A stretch of 64,000 nucleotides of DNA from CBDAQD01 sp965275905 (lineage in GTDB: Bacteria; Pseudomonadota; Alphaproteobacteria; Rhizobiales; JAJFHC01). Position 1 is the first letter of the stretch, and every line of letters starts with the position of its first letter. Position numbers and translations under genes: made by a program. A model generated the notes under the pieces. It was not told where the DNA came from, searched no databases, and was given only the letters and a program-made list of their open reading frames with translations. Positions 16,725 through 25,381 of the stretch are shown piece after piece. The stretch lies in the NCBI GenBank assembly GCA_965275905.1, contig CBDHYJ010000049.1, positions 45,965 through 109,964 of the forward strand. The letters are read 5' to 3'.

Positions 16725-17579
16725 GCGGATCGCAGCAGGATCTCAAGGACTGGGAAGGCCGTTCGGAAACGACGCACGGGATCATACACCCCGGCGATCT
16801 CGACCGGATGGCGGCAACCCTTGATCGTGATGATCCGGCGTTTGAGGAGGGAGCGCCCGTGCCGCCCATGTGGCACTGGATCGGCTTCCGTCCGGACACA
16901 CGGCATTCGCAGATCGGTGCGGACGGACATCCGGAAAGGGGCGGATTCATGCCGCCCGTCGAGCAGCCGCGCCGCATGTTCGCGGGCGCCCGCTACGTCT
17001 ATCGCGCGCCGCTGCGCGCCGGTCAGGCGATCGCACGGAAATCGACGATCACCTCCGTCGCGGAGAAGGAGGGTAGGTCCGGGCCGCTGGTCTTCGTGAC
17101 CGTGCACCATGAGATGTCCTCCAATGGTGAAGTCTGCGTGGAGGAGGAGCACGATATCGTCTACCGCGGCGAGACGGTCGGCCAGACGCCGGGCGACGGG
17201 GCGCCGGAGACGATCGCATGGGGCCCGTGGCGCGAGACGGTCGAACCCGATCCCGTGATCCTGTTCCGCTATTCTGCGCTCACCTTCAATGGGCATCGCA
17301 TCCACTATGACCGGACCTACGCCACGGGGCGTCGAAGGCTATCCGGGCCTTGTCGTTCACGGCCCCCTGATCGCGACCTATCTGGCGGAGCTCTGCCGCA
17401 AAAGTACGCGCGACCGTCCGTTTGCCCGTTTCGGGTTCCGGGCGCGGCGTCCGCTGTTTGACACGGGATCTTTCGACGTGACCGGCGCTTTCGACAAGGA
17501 CGGCGGGTCGGCCTGGCTCAAGGCCGTGACATCGGACGGTCACACGGCCATGGATGCGACGGTGACGTTCGCCGGCTGA
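16721..17579 (+). pseudogene. MaoC/HTD2-like acyl-CoA hydratase (mesaconyl-C4-CoA hydratase type), frameshifted
   Basis: The product resembles the ~285-residue FAS1/HTD2-like hydratases that include mesaconyl-C4-CoA and itaconyl-CoA hydratases: VPPMWHWIGF, then GFMPPVEQPRRMFAGARYVY and RYSALTFNGHRIHYD. An extra G in the GGGG run at 17326-17329 shifts the frame. The remainder (GYPGLVVHGPLIATYLAEL and the C-terminal hot-dog strands) continues in the next frame to 17579. Together with the acyl-CoA dehydrogenase and CaiB genes it suggests metabolism of a branched or C5 dicarboxylic acyl-CoA. The pathway is inference. Confidence 0.8.
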
Positions 17580-17588
17580 CCCGCAAAC

Positions 17589-17661
17589 TGTCACCCTCGG
17601 GCGAGGACCCGAGGGTCTTGAACAGGGCGCTGGATGCTCGTGTCGGAGCACGAGCATGACA
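17589..17661. repeat. REP/BIME-like double palindrome
   Basis: Two hairpins, CCCTCGGG-N6-CCCGAGGG and ATGCTCGTG-N6-CACGAGCAT, are bracketed by TGTCA on the left and TGACA on the right. A second, IS-interrupted copy of the same design lies at 46706-46726 plus 47982-48042. It sits between the convergent hydratase and PhyH genes and may also act as a terminator or mRNA stabiliser. Confidence 0.75.
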
Positions 17662-17685
17662 GAGTATTAGCGTTTTTCGGTTGCC

Positions 17686-18585
17686 TTATTCGCCGGCTTC
17701 GAGGGTCTCGAACGCGCGGGCTTTCAGCCGTTTCTGGACCTCGTAGATCGAGCCATACTCCTCCGAGCGCGGCAGCGGCATCCTGATCGGCACCGGCTCG
17801 ACCCGCGGCTCGATGGTCGACTCGCCGCACAACATGCGGTCGTCGAATTCCTCCAGCGTGCCGAGATCCGAGATCGCCCCCATCACCGGATAGGCATCGG
17901 CGGCGGCCATTTCGTAGAACAGGATCCGCCGGTCCCGGTCGGACCGGTTCAGCGCCGAGCCATGCACGATGCGCCCGTGATGGATCGAGATCGAGCCCGC
18001 CGGTCCGGTAAGCAGAGCCGCGTCGTTCGTGTCGAGCCCGTTCGCCGCGAGATCGATCGCCCCGGCGAACAGGCCGTCGACATGATGGTCGTAGACTTTG
18101 CCCTTGTGCGTGCCGGGGAAGACCATGAGCGGGCCGTTTTCCTCGCCCATGTCGTCGATGATGACGCCGACGGCCAGCACGTCGTCATTGGTATGGGGAT
18201 AGAACGCCCAGTCCTGATGCCATTCGATGGCCGCACCGTATTGCGCCGCTTTCATGTTGAGCTTTGTGGTGTGGATCCTCAAGTTCGGGCCAATCAGATC
18301 GCGCACGGGCGCCAGGATATGGTCGGACCGCATCAGGTCGTCGACCACCTTGCTGATGAGATTCGGCCGCTTGATACGGCGGACGCGCGGGACGTCCGGC
18401 GTGTGGCTGTCCTCCAGGTCGAGCCGGTCGTTCGACTCCGTCATGCCGCGCGCTTCGTCCTCGAAGCGGGCGATCTCACTGCGGATGTCCGCGATGATGT
18501 CTTCGGGCACGCGGCGCTCGAGAACGAGATAGCCGTTGTCCTGATAGAACCGGATCTGGTCCTGGCTGAGGGCTTCCGGGGCCAT
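17686..18585 (-). CDS. Phytanoyl-CoA dioxygenase (PhyH) family protein
   Basis: A 299-residue Fe(II)/2-oxoglutarate-dependent oxygenase. The metal triad is visible as H123 and D125 in EWHQDW and the distal His at ~208 in RIVHGS, with an arginine a dozen residues later (DRDRRILFY) to bind 2-oxoglutarate. Bacterial members hydroxylate small molecules such as ectoine, alkylphosphonates or CoA esters; the substrate here is not identifiable. It lies just downstream of the TRAP transporter genes on the same strand, so a transport-linked substrate is possible. Confidence 0.85.
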   Translation of the reverse strand: MAPEALSQDQIRFYQDNGYLVLERRVPEDIIADIRSEIARFEDEARGMTESNDRLDLEDSHTPDVPRVRRIKRPNLISKVVDDLMRSDHILAPVRDLIGPNLRIHTTKLNMKAAQYGAAIEWHQDWAFYPHTNDDVLAVGVIIDDMGEENGPLMVFPGTHKGKVYDHHVDGLFAGAIDLAANGLDTNDAALLTGPAGSISIHHGRIVHGSALNRSDRDRRILFYEMAAADAYPVMGAISDLGTLEEFDDRMLCGESTIEPRVEPVPIRMPLPRSEEYGSIYEVQKRLKARAFETLEAGE

Positions 18586-18689
18586 GGCATGTCTCCCTGA
18601 TCGCGACCCATCCGGGTCGCATATCGTTTACCTCAGCTTACTCCTCAATTTGCCGCGGAGTCATGTCCTTGCTGAACAGAATTTCCTGA

Positions 18690-20057
18690 TCAGGACCTGA
18701 ACATCATGGTCAGTTCCGGGAACAGGAAGACAAGCGCCAGAACGATGAGCTGGATGCCGATGAACGGCAGAAATCCGCGGAAAATATCCGGCAGCGAAAT
18801 ATGCGGCGGGGCCACGGACTTCAGGTAGAACGCCGCCGGCCCGAACGGCGGCGACAGGAAGCTCACCTGCATGTTGACGCAGAACAGGATGCCGAACCAC
18901 ACCGACACGAAGCGCGGGTCGAGCGGTCCCAGCAGGCCAAGCTCCTCGACCGGCAGCTTCAGCACGATCGGCAGGAACACCGGCATGACCAGAAGAACGA
19001 TCCCGACCCAGTCCATGAACGCGCCGAGGAACAGGAAGATCACCATCATGACCAGGAGAATGCCGAATGTCGGCAGCTCCGTGCCGACGATGAGGTTGGC
19101 GACATAGGTCGGTCCGCCGGCGATCGAATAGGCGCCGGCGAGTGCCGTCGCGCCGAACGTCACCCAGAGGATCGTCCCGGTCGATTTCCACGTGCGCATC
19201 AGCGCCTCGCGCAACAATTCCAGGGACATTTCGCGGCGGACGATGATGAGCACCATGACGGCGACGCAACCCATGCCGGCCGCTTCCGTAATGCCGGTGA
19301 TGCCGCCGTAGATCGACCCGAGCACGACGAAGACGACCAGCAGCGGTGCGACCAGGCCGGGCAGGGCCCTCAACTTGTCGGCGAATGTGATTTCCTCACT
19401 GGCCTCCGGCAGCGGGGCCTGCTCGGGATACATCCGGGTCCGGATCATGATGTAGATGATGTACAGGCCGGCGAGGATGAAGCCCGGCAGGAATGCCGCC
19501 TTGAACAGGGCGTGGATCGACGTCTCGGTCACGAGGCCGTAGATGATCAGGACGATCGACGGCGGGATCATGGTGCCGAGCGAGCCCGACGCGCAGATCG
19601 TGCCGATGGCGAGGTTCTGGTTGTAGCCTAGCCGCAGCATTTGCGGCAGGGCGATCAGGCCCAGCAGAACCACTTCGCCGCCGATAATGCCGGACATCGC
19701 GGCCATGACGACCGCCATGATGGCGGTGACTATGGCGATGCCGCCACGGGTGCGGCTGAGCCAGATGTTGAGGCTCGAATACATGTCGCGCGCGATGCCG
19801 GAGCGTTCCAGCAGAGATGCCATGAAGATGAACAGCGGCACGGAGATCAGCACGTAGTCCGTAGTCAGGCCGTACATTCTCTGCGCGAGAATGTTGAGCG
19901 GCCCGGTGCCGAAGCTCGACAGCAGCAGGTCGGGCCCGAACTTCAGGAACAGGACGACCACGGCCAGGAACCCGGAGGCGAACCCGAGCGGCATGCCGAT
20001 GGCCAGCAGGACCAGCATGCCGATAAGCAGGATCAGCGAAAGTGTGCCGATATCCAT
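18690..20057 (-). CDS. dctM: TRAP transporter large permease (DctM)
   Basis: A 455-residue, highly hydrophobic membrane protein of the DctM family. The cytoplasmic and periplasmic signature GTICASGSLGTMIPPSIVLIIYG is split across the centre, and GAFMDWVGIVLLVMPVFLP marks the second half. It couples sodium entry to solute uptake with DctQ and the binding protein DctP. GAGGGGGAA lies before the ATG and the gene follows dctQ by 21 bases. Confidence 0.93.
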   Translation of the reverse strand: MDIGTLSLILLIGMLVLLAIGMPLGFASGFLAVVVLFLKFGPDLLLSSFGTGPLNILAQRMYGLTTDYVLISVPLFIFMASLLERSGIARDMYSSLNIWLSRTRGGIAIVTAIMAVVMAAMSGIIGGEVVLLGLIALPQMLRLGYNQNLAIGTICASGSLGTMIPPSIVLIIYGLVTETSIHALFKAAFLPGFILAGLYIIYIMIRTRMYPEQAPLPEASEEITFADKLRALPGLVAPLLVVFVVLGSIYGGITGITEAAGMGCVAVMVLIIVRREMSLELLREALMRTWKSTGTILWVTFGATALAGAYSIAGGPTYVANLIVGTELPTFGILLVMMVIFLFLGAFMDWVGIVLLVMPVFLPIVLKLPVEELGLLGPLDPRFVSVWFGILFCVNMQVSFLSPPFGPAAFYLKSVAPPHISLPDIFRGFLPFIGIQLIVLALVFLFPELTMMFRS

Positions 20058-20078
20058 TTGATTCCCCCTCGCCGGTGG

Positions 20079-20603
20079 TCAGACGTCGTCCGCGATGTCG
20101 TGTGCTTCTTTTTCCTCTTTGCTCCAGTCGTTGATCAGATTGCACACCGCCTGGACGGAGATGAGCACGACCGTGATAAGAACGAGAGGCTTCATTGTTG
20201 CCGGAATCGGCGGGTCCCAGGCGGTTCCGAACGTTTCCCACCGCAGCAGCTTGTCCCGGGCTTCGCCGAAGCCGCCATAGATGATGGCTGCGGTGAACAG
20301 GCAGATGAAGAGTGTCGACAGGAAGTCGAACAGCCGCTGGATCGGGCGCGGAACCATGTCGTAGAGAATGAAGATGCGGATGTGGGCGCGCTGCTGCATC
20401 ACGTAGATGCCGGCCAGCAGGTAGATCATGCCGCCGAGCCACAGCGACATCTCGTTCACCCACAATGTCGGGCTTTCGAAAACGTAACGCATGACCACCT
20501 CGTAGAAGATGATCAGGACGATGATCGCCGGAAGCAGCATGGCGACCCGGCTTATCAGGATTGTAAACCGGTCGAACCAGCCTGTGACTTCATGTTCAAC
20601 CAA
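20079..20603 (-). CDS. dctQ: TRAP transporter small permease (DctQ)
   Basis: A 174-residue four-helix membrane protein typical of DctQ (FEVVMRY-like FYEVVMRYVF, the WVNEMSLWLGG segment). The start is TTG at 20603, preceded at good distance by GGGGAGG; no ATG fits. It connects the DctM channel to the DctP binding protein and lies between their genes. Confidence 0.9.
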   Translation of the reverse strand: MVEHEVTGWFDRFTILISRVAMLLPAIIVLIIFYEVVMRYVFESPTLWVNEMSLWLGGMIYLLAGIYVMQQRAHIRIFILYDMVPRPIQRLFDFLSTLFICLFTAAIIYGGFGEARDKLLRWETFGTAWDPPIPATMKPLVLITVVLISVQAVCNLINDWSKEEKEAHDIADDV

Positions 20604-20648
20604 CGGCTATCCCTCCCCTTGGGCCGGCGGTCACGAATAAGGTGGGCA

Positions 20649-20678
20649 GGATGCGGGCCCGGTCCCGGGCCCGCATCC
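20649..20678. terminator. Strong GC hairpin between dctP and dctQ
   Basis: A perfect 14-base stem (GGATGCGGGCCCGG and its complement) with a 2-base loop lies between the dctP stop and the dctQ start. There is no T-run, so it is more likely an mRNA-stabilising or attenuating hairpin that keeps the binding protein more abundant than the permeases than a full terminator. Confidence 0.6.
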
Positions 20679-20698
20679 GGATCGTGTCGGAGTCGCGC

Positions 20699-21721
20699 TT
20701 AGTTGGCGAGACCCAGTTTCTTCAGGAAGCCCATGTGGCTGTCGACCAGTGCGCGGGCTTCCGGGGTCTTTTCGGCCCAGCGCTGCCAGGCTTTCTGGGC
20801 GGCTGCGCGGAACGCCTTGCGGTCGTCGGCCGACCAGTCATAAAGCTTGATGCCCTTGGCCGTCAGCGCGGCCGCCGCTTCGTTGTTCTTGATCTCGAAC
20901 GTGATCGCGGTCTGGAACGCAAGCTTCTGCATGGCCACCTGGATTATCCGCTGGATGTCCTTCGGCAAGCCATCCCACTTCGCCTTGTTGATGGCCAGGT
21001 GATCCGACGGCATCGAATGGAAGCCGGGGAAGGTGGCGTGACCGACCAGGTCATAGAGGCCGAGACCGACATTGTTGGCGAGACCCGATGCATCGGCACC
21101 GTCGATGATCTTGGTTTCAAGCGCCGTGAAGATTTCGGTGAAGTCCATCACGATCGGCTTGGCGCCGAGTTCGGCGAAGATCTCCGTTTCCAGACCCGGA
21201 GGCGAGCGGAACTTGAAATCCTTCAGGTCGGCCGGTCCGGCGATCGGCTTCGACGACGACAGGGATTCCTGCCCGTAGATCCACCAGCCGATCAACTCCA
21301 TGCCGTACTTGTTGTAGAGATTGTTGGCTGCTTCGAAGCCGCCGTTGTAGAGCCATGCGTATTGCTGCCACGGCGTGTCGTAGCCGCCCATGATGTCGCC
21401 GACGAACTGGAACGCCGGGTTCTTGCCGGTCTGATAGGCGCCGCCCGTCATGTCGCCGTCGAGAATGCCGGTAGCGGCGGCATCGAACGTCTCGACCGAC
21501 TTCACGACCGATGACGAGTAGAACATCTCGATTTCGAGACGGCCGTTCGACATCACCTGGATGTCGTCGACGAATTGCGCGGCGAGTTTGCCCGAAACGG
21601 TCTCAGGCGCGTAGTGCGTCTGAATCCTGAGCTTGTATTCGGCGGCCTGGGCGGCAATGCCGAGGCCGGCGACGACGCCGACGGTCGCAAGCCCGACCAG
21701 GGTCTTCTTGATAAGGTTCAT
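20699..21721 (-). CDS. dctP: TRAP transporter substrate-binding protein (DctP)
   Basis: A 340-residue periplasmic binding protein. A signal peptide (MNLIKKTLVGLATVGVVAG..., cleavage after AQA) is followed by AEYKLRIQTHYAPET, and the ligand-binding core FKFRSPPGLETEIFAELGA resembles TRAP proteins for 2-oxoacids and other carboxylates. GGGAGGAAAA before ATG 21721 fixes the start. It is the first gene of dctPQM, divergent from a GntR regulator that probably controls it. The true ligand is unknown. Confidence 0.92.
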   Translation of the reverse strand: MNLIKKTLVGLATVGVVAGLGIAAQAAEYKLRIQTHYAPETVSGKLAAQFVDDIQVMSNGRLEIEMFYSSSVVKSVETFDAAATGILDGDMTGGAYQTGKNPAFQFVGDIMGGYDTPWQQYAWLYNGGFEAANNLYNKYGMELIGWWIYGQESLSSSKPIAGPADLKDFKFRSPPGLETEIFAELGAKPIVMDFTEIFTALETKIIDGADASGLANNVGLGLYDLVGHATFPGFHSMPSDHLAINKAKWDGLPKDIQRIIQVAMQKLAFQTAITFEIKNNEAAAALTAKGIKLYDWSADDRKAFRAAAQKAWQRWAEKTPEARALVDSHMGFLKKLGLAN

Positions 21722-21942
21722 CTGGTTTTCCTCCCTGCAGATGACATTACGCTGCCGCACGGACCTATGAGGCGGCTATGGAATCCTACGCCGACGGGTT
21801 GTATCCGGAATCGGACGCTGTTTGCGCCCACTCTCTCCCTCTTTGCCCGCGCCGACCGTGTGCGGCCGCGGTCATCGGCATACAGATAAGCCGAACGTTA
21901 ACAGTGCCGATTTCCCGCGACAAGAACGTTTTTTCAGACAAT

Positions 21943-21971
21943 TTGACATTTATTGGAAATAAATCAAAATA
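21943..21971 (+). promoter_or_regulatory. Possible sigma-70 promoter for the GntR gene
   Basis: TTGACA, a 17-base spacer and AAAATA lie in the AT-rich 21.9 kb interval, oriented towards the GntR gene at 22019. The -35 is perfect and the -10 is weak. Nothing else in the 297-base divergent interval was recognised. Confidence 0.4.
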
Positions 21972-22018
21972 TCTGAGATTTTTGACTGCGGTCTTCGGCG
22001 ACTTGTGTTGGTCCTGTC

Positions 22019-22717
22019 GTGCCGTGGTCATCGCCAGTGGGTCAGCTTGTGCGAAAAAGCGAGTCGACATCTTCCAGTTCAATCTACGACGCCCTGCGCG
22101 AGGACATCATGCTTGGCGACTTCGAGCCGGGCTGCAAGCTGAAGCCTGACGTTCTCAAGACTCAATACGGCTGTGCGGTCAGCACAATGAGGGAAGTGCT
22201 CGTTCGCCTCGCCGGCGAGGGGTTCGTCCGGTTCGAGGACCAACGCGGTTTCTGGGTCCGTGAAATTTCGCCGGACTACTTGCGGGATCTGACCCAGACG
22301 CGCGTGCTACTCGAACGCGAGGGTGCCCGTCTCTCGATCGGGAGTGGCGGCCTCGACTGGGAGGCGCAGCTCACCGCCGCCCATCACAAGCTTGCCCATG
22401 TCGAGGGCAAGATGCGGGTCGACCCGAGTTCGAACTTCAACATGTGGCGGCAGTGCGACTGGGAGTTTCATGAAACGCTCCTGTCGGCCTGCAACTCGCG
22501 GATCCTGCGCGGCATCCACCGCAATCTGTTCGATCAGTTTCGTCTTGTCGTCTATGCGGAGTCCGAGGCCTACGGCTTCCGGGGCAAGGAGATCATCGAC
22601 GAGCATGCCGCAATTCTCGAGGCGGCTCTTGCCCGCGACGTCGATGCCTGCACCAAGGCGATCGAGGATCACATTTCCGTCTACTACCGACGGTCGCTTC
22701 AGGACGCAGCACAGTAG
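22019..22717 (+). CDS. GntR-family regulator, FCD (FadR) subfamily
   Basis: A ~232-residue regulator with an N-terminal winged helix (SIYDALREDIMLGDFEPGCK, then CAVSTMREVLVRLAGEG as recognition region) and an all-helical FCD ligand domain containing the metal-binding type residues D/H spread through WRQCDWEFHETLL and DEHAAILEAALARD. It is divergent from dctPQM and is the likely ligand-responsive repressor of that transporter. The start is uncertain: GTG 22019 or GTG 22049; neither has a strong ribosome site. Confidence 0.85.
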   Translation: MPWSSPVGQLVRKSESTSSSSIYDALREDIMLGDFEPGCKLKPDVLKTQYGCAVSTMREVLVRLAGEGFVRFEDQRGFWVREISPDYLRDLTQTRVLLEREGARLSIGSGGLDWEAQLTAAHHKLAHVEGKMRVDPSSNFNMWRQCDWEFHETLLSACNSRILRGIHRNLFDQFRLVVYAESEAYGFRGKEIIDEHAAILEAALARDVDACTKAIEDHISVYYRRSLQDAAQ

Positions 22718-22955
22718 GGCGCCGACCCGCCTGTGCAGGCGGACGGTCGCGTGCCCGAATTCGACGCCGATCCGGTGAGCGACAGGCAGGCCGGCTGCTG
22801 CCGGCTCAGGGGCGGGATCGTTCGTCCGCTGAAGTGGCCGGTGTTGTGCGCTTAATCTGCATTCTTAATGCCGCAGGTTAGAATCTGCCTCTCAACCCGT
22901 ATGGCTAAGCCCCTGATAAGACACTGTTAATTTTTCGGCGCAGAGATCTGTAGCC

Positions 22956-23018
22956 GTTAACGACTTGTTAATTTCTGACATTAACGAAGCGTTAGCGAAG
23001 AGGTTAACCGGCTGTTAA
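22956..23018. promoter_or_regulatory. Array of three CtrA-type boxes
   Basis: Within the 400-base gene-free interval 22718-23118 lie TTAA-N7-TTAA at 22957-22971 and 23004-23018 and a one-mismatch copy TTAA-N7-TTAG at 22981-22995. The two perfect sites read TTAA-N7-TTAAC on the minus strand, the full CtrA consensus. They are spaced 23-24 bases apart, about two helical turns. The rest of the interval holds a small CCGCCTG/CAGGCGG hairpin at 22727-22742 and nothing else I recognise. Confidence 0.65.
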
Positions 23019-23118
23019 GGTTCTGCTTTAGGGTGAAGCGTCGCAGGCCGGCATATGCAGCGGTCCCGGCGCGGGCTGAGACGTGTTCCGTGGTATCGTT
23101 CAGCGAGGAAGAGGTGTG

Positions 23119-23664
23119 ATGCGGAGCTGGACAATCGCCGCGCTGCTTGGCCTGGTTCTGACGGCGGCAGCACCGGCCCGTGCCGAACCGTGCGGGCCGC
23201 ATGTCATCGTGGTCTTCTACGAGTCGTCGCCTGACTTCATCGACATCCAGAACCGGAGCTCCGAAGGCTGGTCGCTGGTCGCATTGACGATTGACCTTGG
23301 CGGCTCCCTTGGCCGGTTGATCTTCGACACCGACGCGTCCGGCGACGGCGTGTCCATGTACCAGCCTTTCGCCGGGGCGGGCGGAAAGGTTCGCCTGGAT
23401 CAGCTCTCCGGACCGCGCGACGGCGGCGAGAAGGTGACACTCGAATTCTCCGGTTTCGACTCCGGCCGCAACTTCAGTTTCTCGATCGATCTGGATGACC
23501 GGCTGAACGCGTCGTTGTCCGGTCAGACTCATATTGATGAGGGTGAACTGGCCGGCGCCCGGATCACGGTCCGGCTCCGCGCACCCACCGGTGCGCTGGT
23601 CATAAACGGCGGCACGTTCGGAACCGATAATCACGCAACCGTCGGCGGCGGCGGGTGCGTCTAG
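23119..23664 (+). CDS. Small secreted protein, unknown function
   Basis: I do not recognise the family. The 181-residue product starts with a signal peptide (MRSWTIAALLGLVLTAAAP, cleavage after ARA) and continues as a beta-rich protein: VIVVFYESSPDFIDIQNRS, then strands with repeated Gly and Asp, ending in a glycine-rich GGGGCV tail. A cysteine near the mature N-terminus and one near the C-terminus could pair. GAGGAAGAGG lies before ATG 23119. The CtrA-box array ends 100 bases upstream, so cell-cycle or motility-linked expression is possible. Confidence 0.7.
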   Translation: MRSWTIAALLGLVLTAAAPARAEPCGPHVIVVFYESSPDFIDIQNRSSEGWSLVALTIDLGGSLGRLIFDTDASGDGVSMYQPFAGAGGKVRLDQLSGPRDGGEKVTLEFSGFDSGRNFSFSIDLDDRLNASLSGQTHIDEGELAGARITVRLRAPTGALVINGGTFGTDNHATVGGGGCV

Positions 23665-23830
23665 CCGGTTTGCGCGGGCGCAGTTTGAAGATTGCGGCCC
23701 GCAACAAGTCCTGAATCACCATACCTTCAGGCTGCACAAGATTTGTGCAAACGCTTGTGCTCAAGCGCTCAATGCGGGATCATCATCCAAGCAGGCGATC
23801 CGATACCGTTTGGGGAGGGTAATCGACGAG

Positions 23831-25378
23831 ATGGCCAGCGCATCGATCAGTCTCGCTCGAGACAGTCTTCAGGCTCACCTCGCGGATGAAATGTGGTCCG
23901 TGCGCATGCGTCGGCGCGGCTATCAGCGCATGCTCGTTATCCGCTCGCAGGTCAACCTGTATTACTTCTGGGAGAAACGCTGGTTCTTCTTTGCCATGAC
24001 GGTTGGCCTGCTGCTGCTCAGCCTGCCGCAGCCCGAAGGCCTGTCGCGCGAAGGCATGATCGTCCTCACCATGTCGATCGTGGCGACAATCCTGTTCGTG
24101 ACCGAGCCGGTTCCCCTGCCCACGGTGGCCCTGCTTATCGTGGTCGGTCAGATTCTCCTGCTCGGCATCGGTTCGACTGAAGTCGCCAAGAGCCTCATGA
24201 CGGATTCCGTCCTGTTCATCATGGGTTCGTTGATGCTGGCCGTGGCGGTCGTAAAGCAGCGGCTGGACAAGCGTATCGCCTGGCTCATCGTGCGCATGAC
24301 CGGAACCAAGACCATCAACATCTGCTTCGGCATTTCGGTGGTCTCGGGCATTCTCGCGTCCTTCATCGGCGAGCACACGGTCGCGGCCATGATGCTGCCG
24401 GTCGGCATTACGCTGATCTCCCTGACGTCCGAAGACCGCACGAAGGTGCGCAGCCTTGCTGCCGTCATCCTGTTCTCCATTTCCTATGGCTGCTCCGTCG
24501 CCGGCATCGGCACGCCCTCTGGCGGTGCCCGAAATGCGATCATGATCGGTTACTGGAAGGAGTTCTTCTACGACCCGACAAATCCGGAAACCTTCACCTA
24601 TCTCATCGATTATCTGCGATGGATGATTTACGCCTATCCGCTCTTCCTGATCCAGCTGCCCCTGGTCACACTGGTCTTGTTCCTGACGTTCAAGCCCGAA
24701 TATCGGGACCTGTCCCGCGCTGTGGCGAAACTGCGGACCCAGATCCTGCTTGAGGGCCCCATGAAACCCAGCGACTGGGTGTCCATGACATTCTTCATGC
24801 TGGTCCTGGGCGGCTGGATATTCCTGTCGTCCCAGCTCGGCATGGGCACGATCGCGCTGCTCGGCGCCTCGGCGTTCCTCGTCGCGGGGCTCGTGCTGTG
24901 GGAAGACCTGAATGCGGGCGTGAACTGGGGTGTCGTGCTGCTCTATGCAGCGGCGATCTCGCTGGGCGTGCAGATGAAGGAGACCGGGGCGGCGCAGTGG
25001 ATTGCCGAGAATTTCCTTGCGCTCCTGAGCCCGGTCGGTGCCGATCAGGGCATTGGCCTGTGGGCTGCCGTTTCGCTGCTGACCACCGGCGTGACGAACA
25101 CGATGTCCAACGGGGCCGCCGTGGCGGTTCTCGGGCCGATTGTCCTCAAGCTCGCGGTCGTCGCGCAGGAAAGCCCGATCGTAATCGGCTTTATCACCGC
25201 GGTCTCTTCCGCGTTTGCCTATCTTACCGTGGTGGGAACGCCCGCCTGCACGATCGTCTATGCCTCCGGCTATCTCAAGACCACGGATTTCCTCGTTGTC
25301 GGCTGGCGCATGGTGATCGTCTCGATCATCGTGATGCTGGCGGCCGCCGCAGTCTACTGGCCTCTGGTGGGATTGTGA
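23831..25378 (+). CDS. DASS (SLC13-type) anion symporter
   Basis: A ~515-residue membrane transporter of the divalent anion:sodium symporter family, which carries dicarboxylates, sulfate or tricarboxylates. It has an unusually long, charged cytoplasmic N-terminus (~45 residues) before the first helix. Two inverted halves follow, with substrate-site-like sequences GTPSGGARNAIMIGY in the first and TNTMSNGAAVAVLGP in the second. ATG 23831 is preferred; GGGGAGGG lies upstream. Three bases separate its stop from the universal-stress gene, so the two are certainly co-transcribed. Confidence 0.88.
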   Translation: MASASISLARDSLQAHLADEMWSVRMRRRGYQRMLVIRSQVNLYYFWEKRWFFFAMTVGLLLLSLPQPEGLSREGMIVLTMSIVATILFVTEPVPLPTVALLIVVGQILLLGIGSTEVAKSLMTDSVLFIMGSLMLAVAVVKQRLDKRIAWLIVRMTGTKTINICFGISVVSGILASFIGEHTVAAMMLPVGITLISLTSEDRTKVRSLAAVILFSISYGCSVAGIGTPSGGARNAIMIGYWKEFFYDPTNPETFTYLIDYLRWMIYAYPLFLIQLPLVTLVLFLTFKPEYRDLSRAVAKLRTQILLEGPMKPSDWVSMTFFMLVLGGWIFLSSQLGMGTIALLGASAFLVAGLVLWEDLNAGVNWGVVLLYAAAISLGVQMKETGAAQWIAENFLALLSPVGADQGIGLWAAVSLLTTGVTNTMSNGAAVAVLGPIVLKLAVVAQESPIVIGFITAVSSAFAYLTVVGTPACTIVYASGYLKTTDFLVVGWRMVIVSIIVMLAAAAVYWPLVGL

Positions 25379-25381
25379 TCG

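Noticed and set aside
22718..23118. TTAA-rich interval as a possible replication origin
   Set aside because: CtrA-like boxes are present but no DnaA boxes, no AT-rich unwinding region of usual form and no origin-linked genes are nearby.
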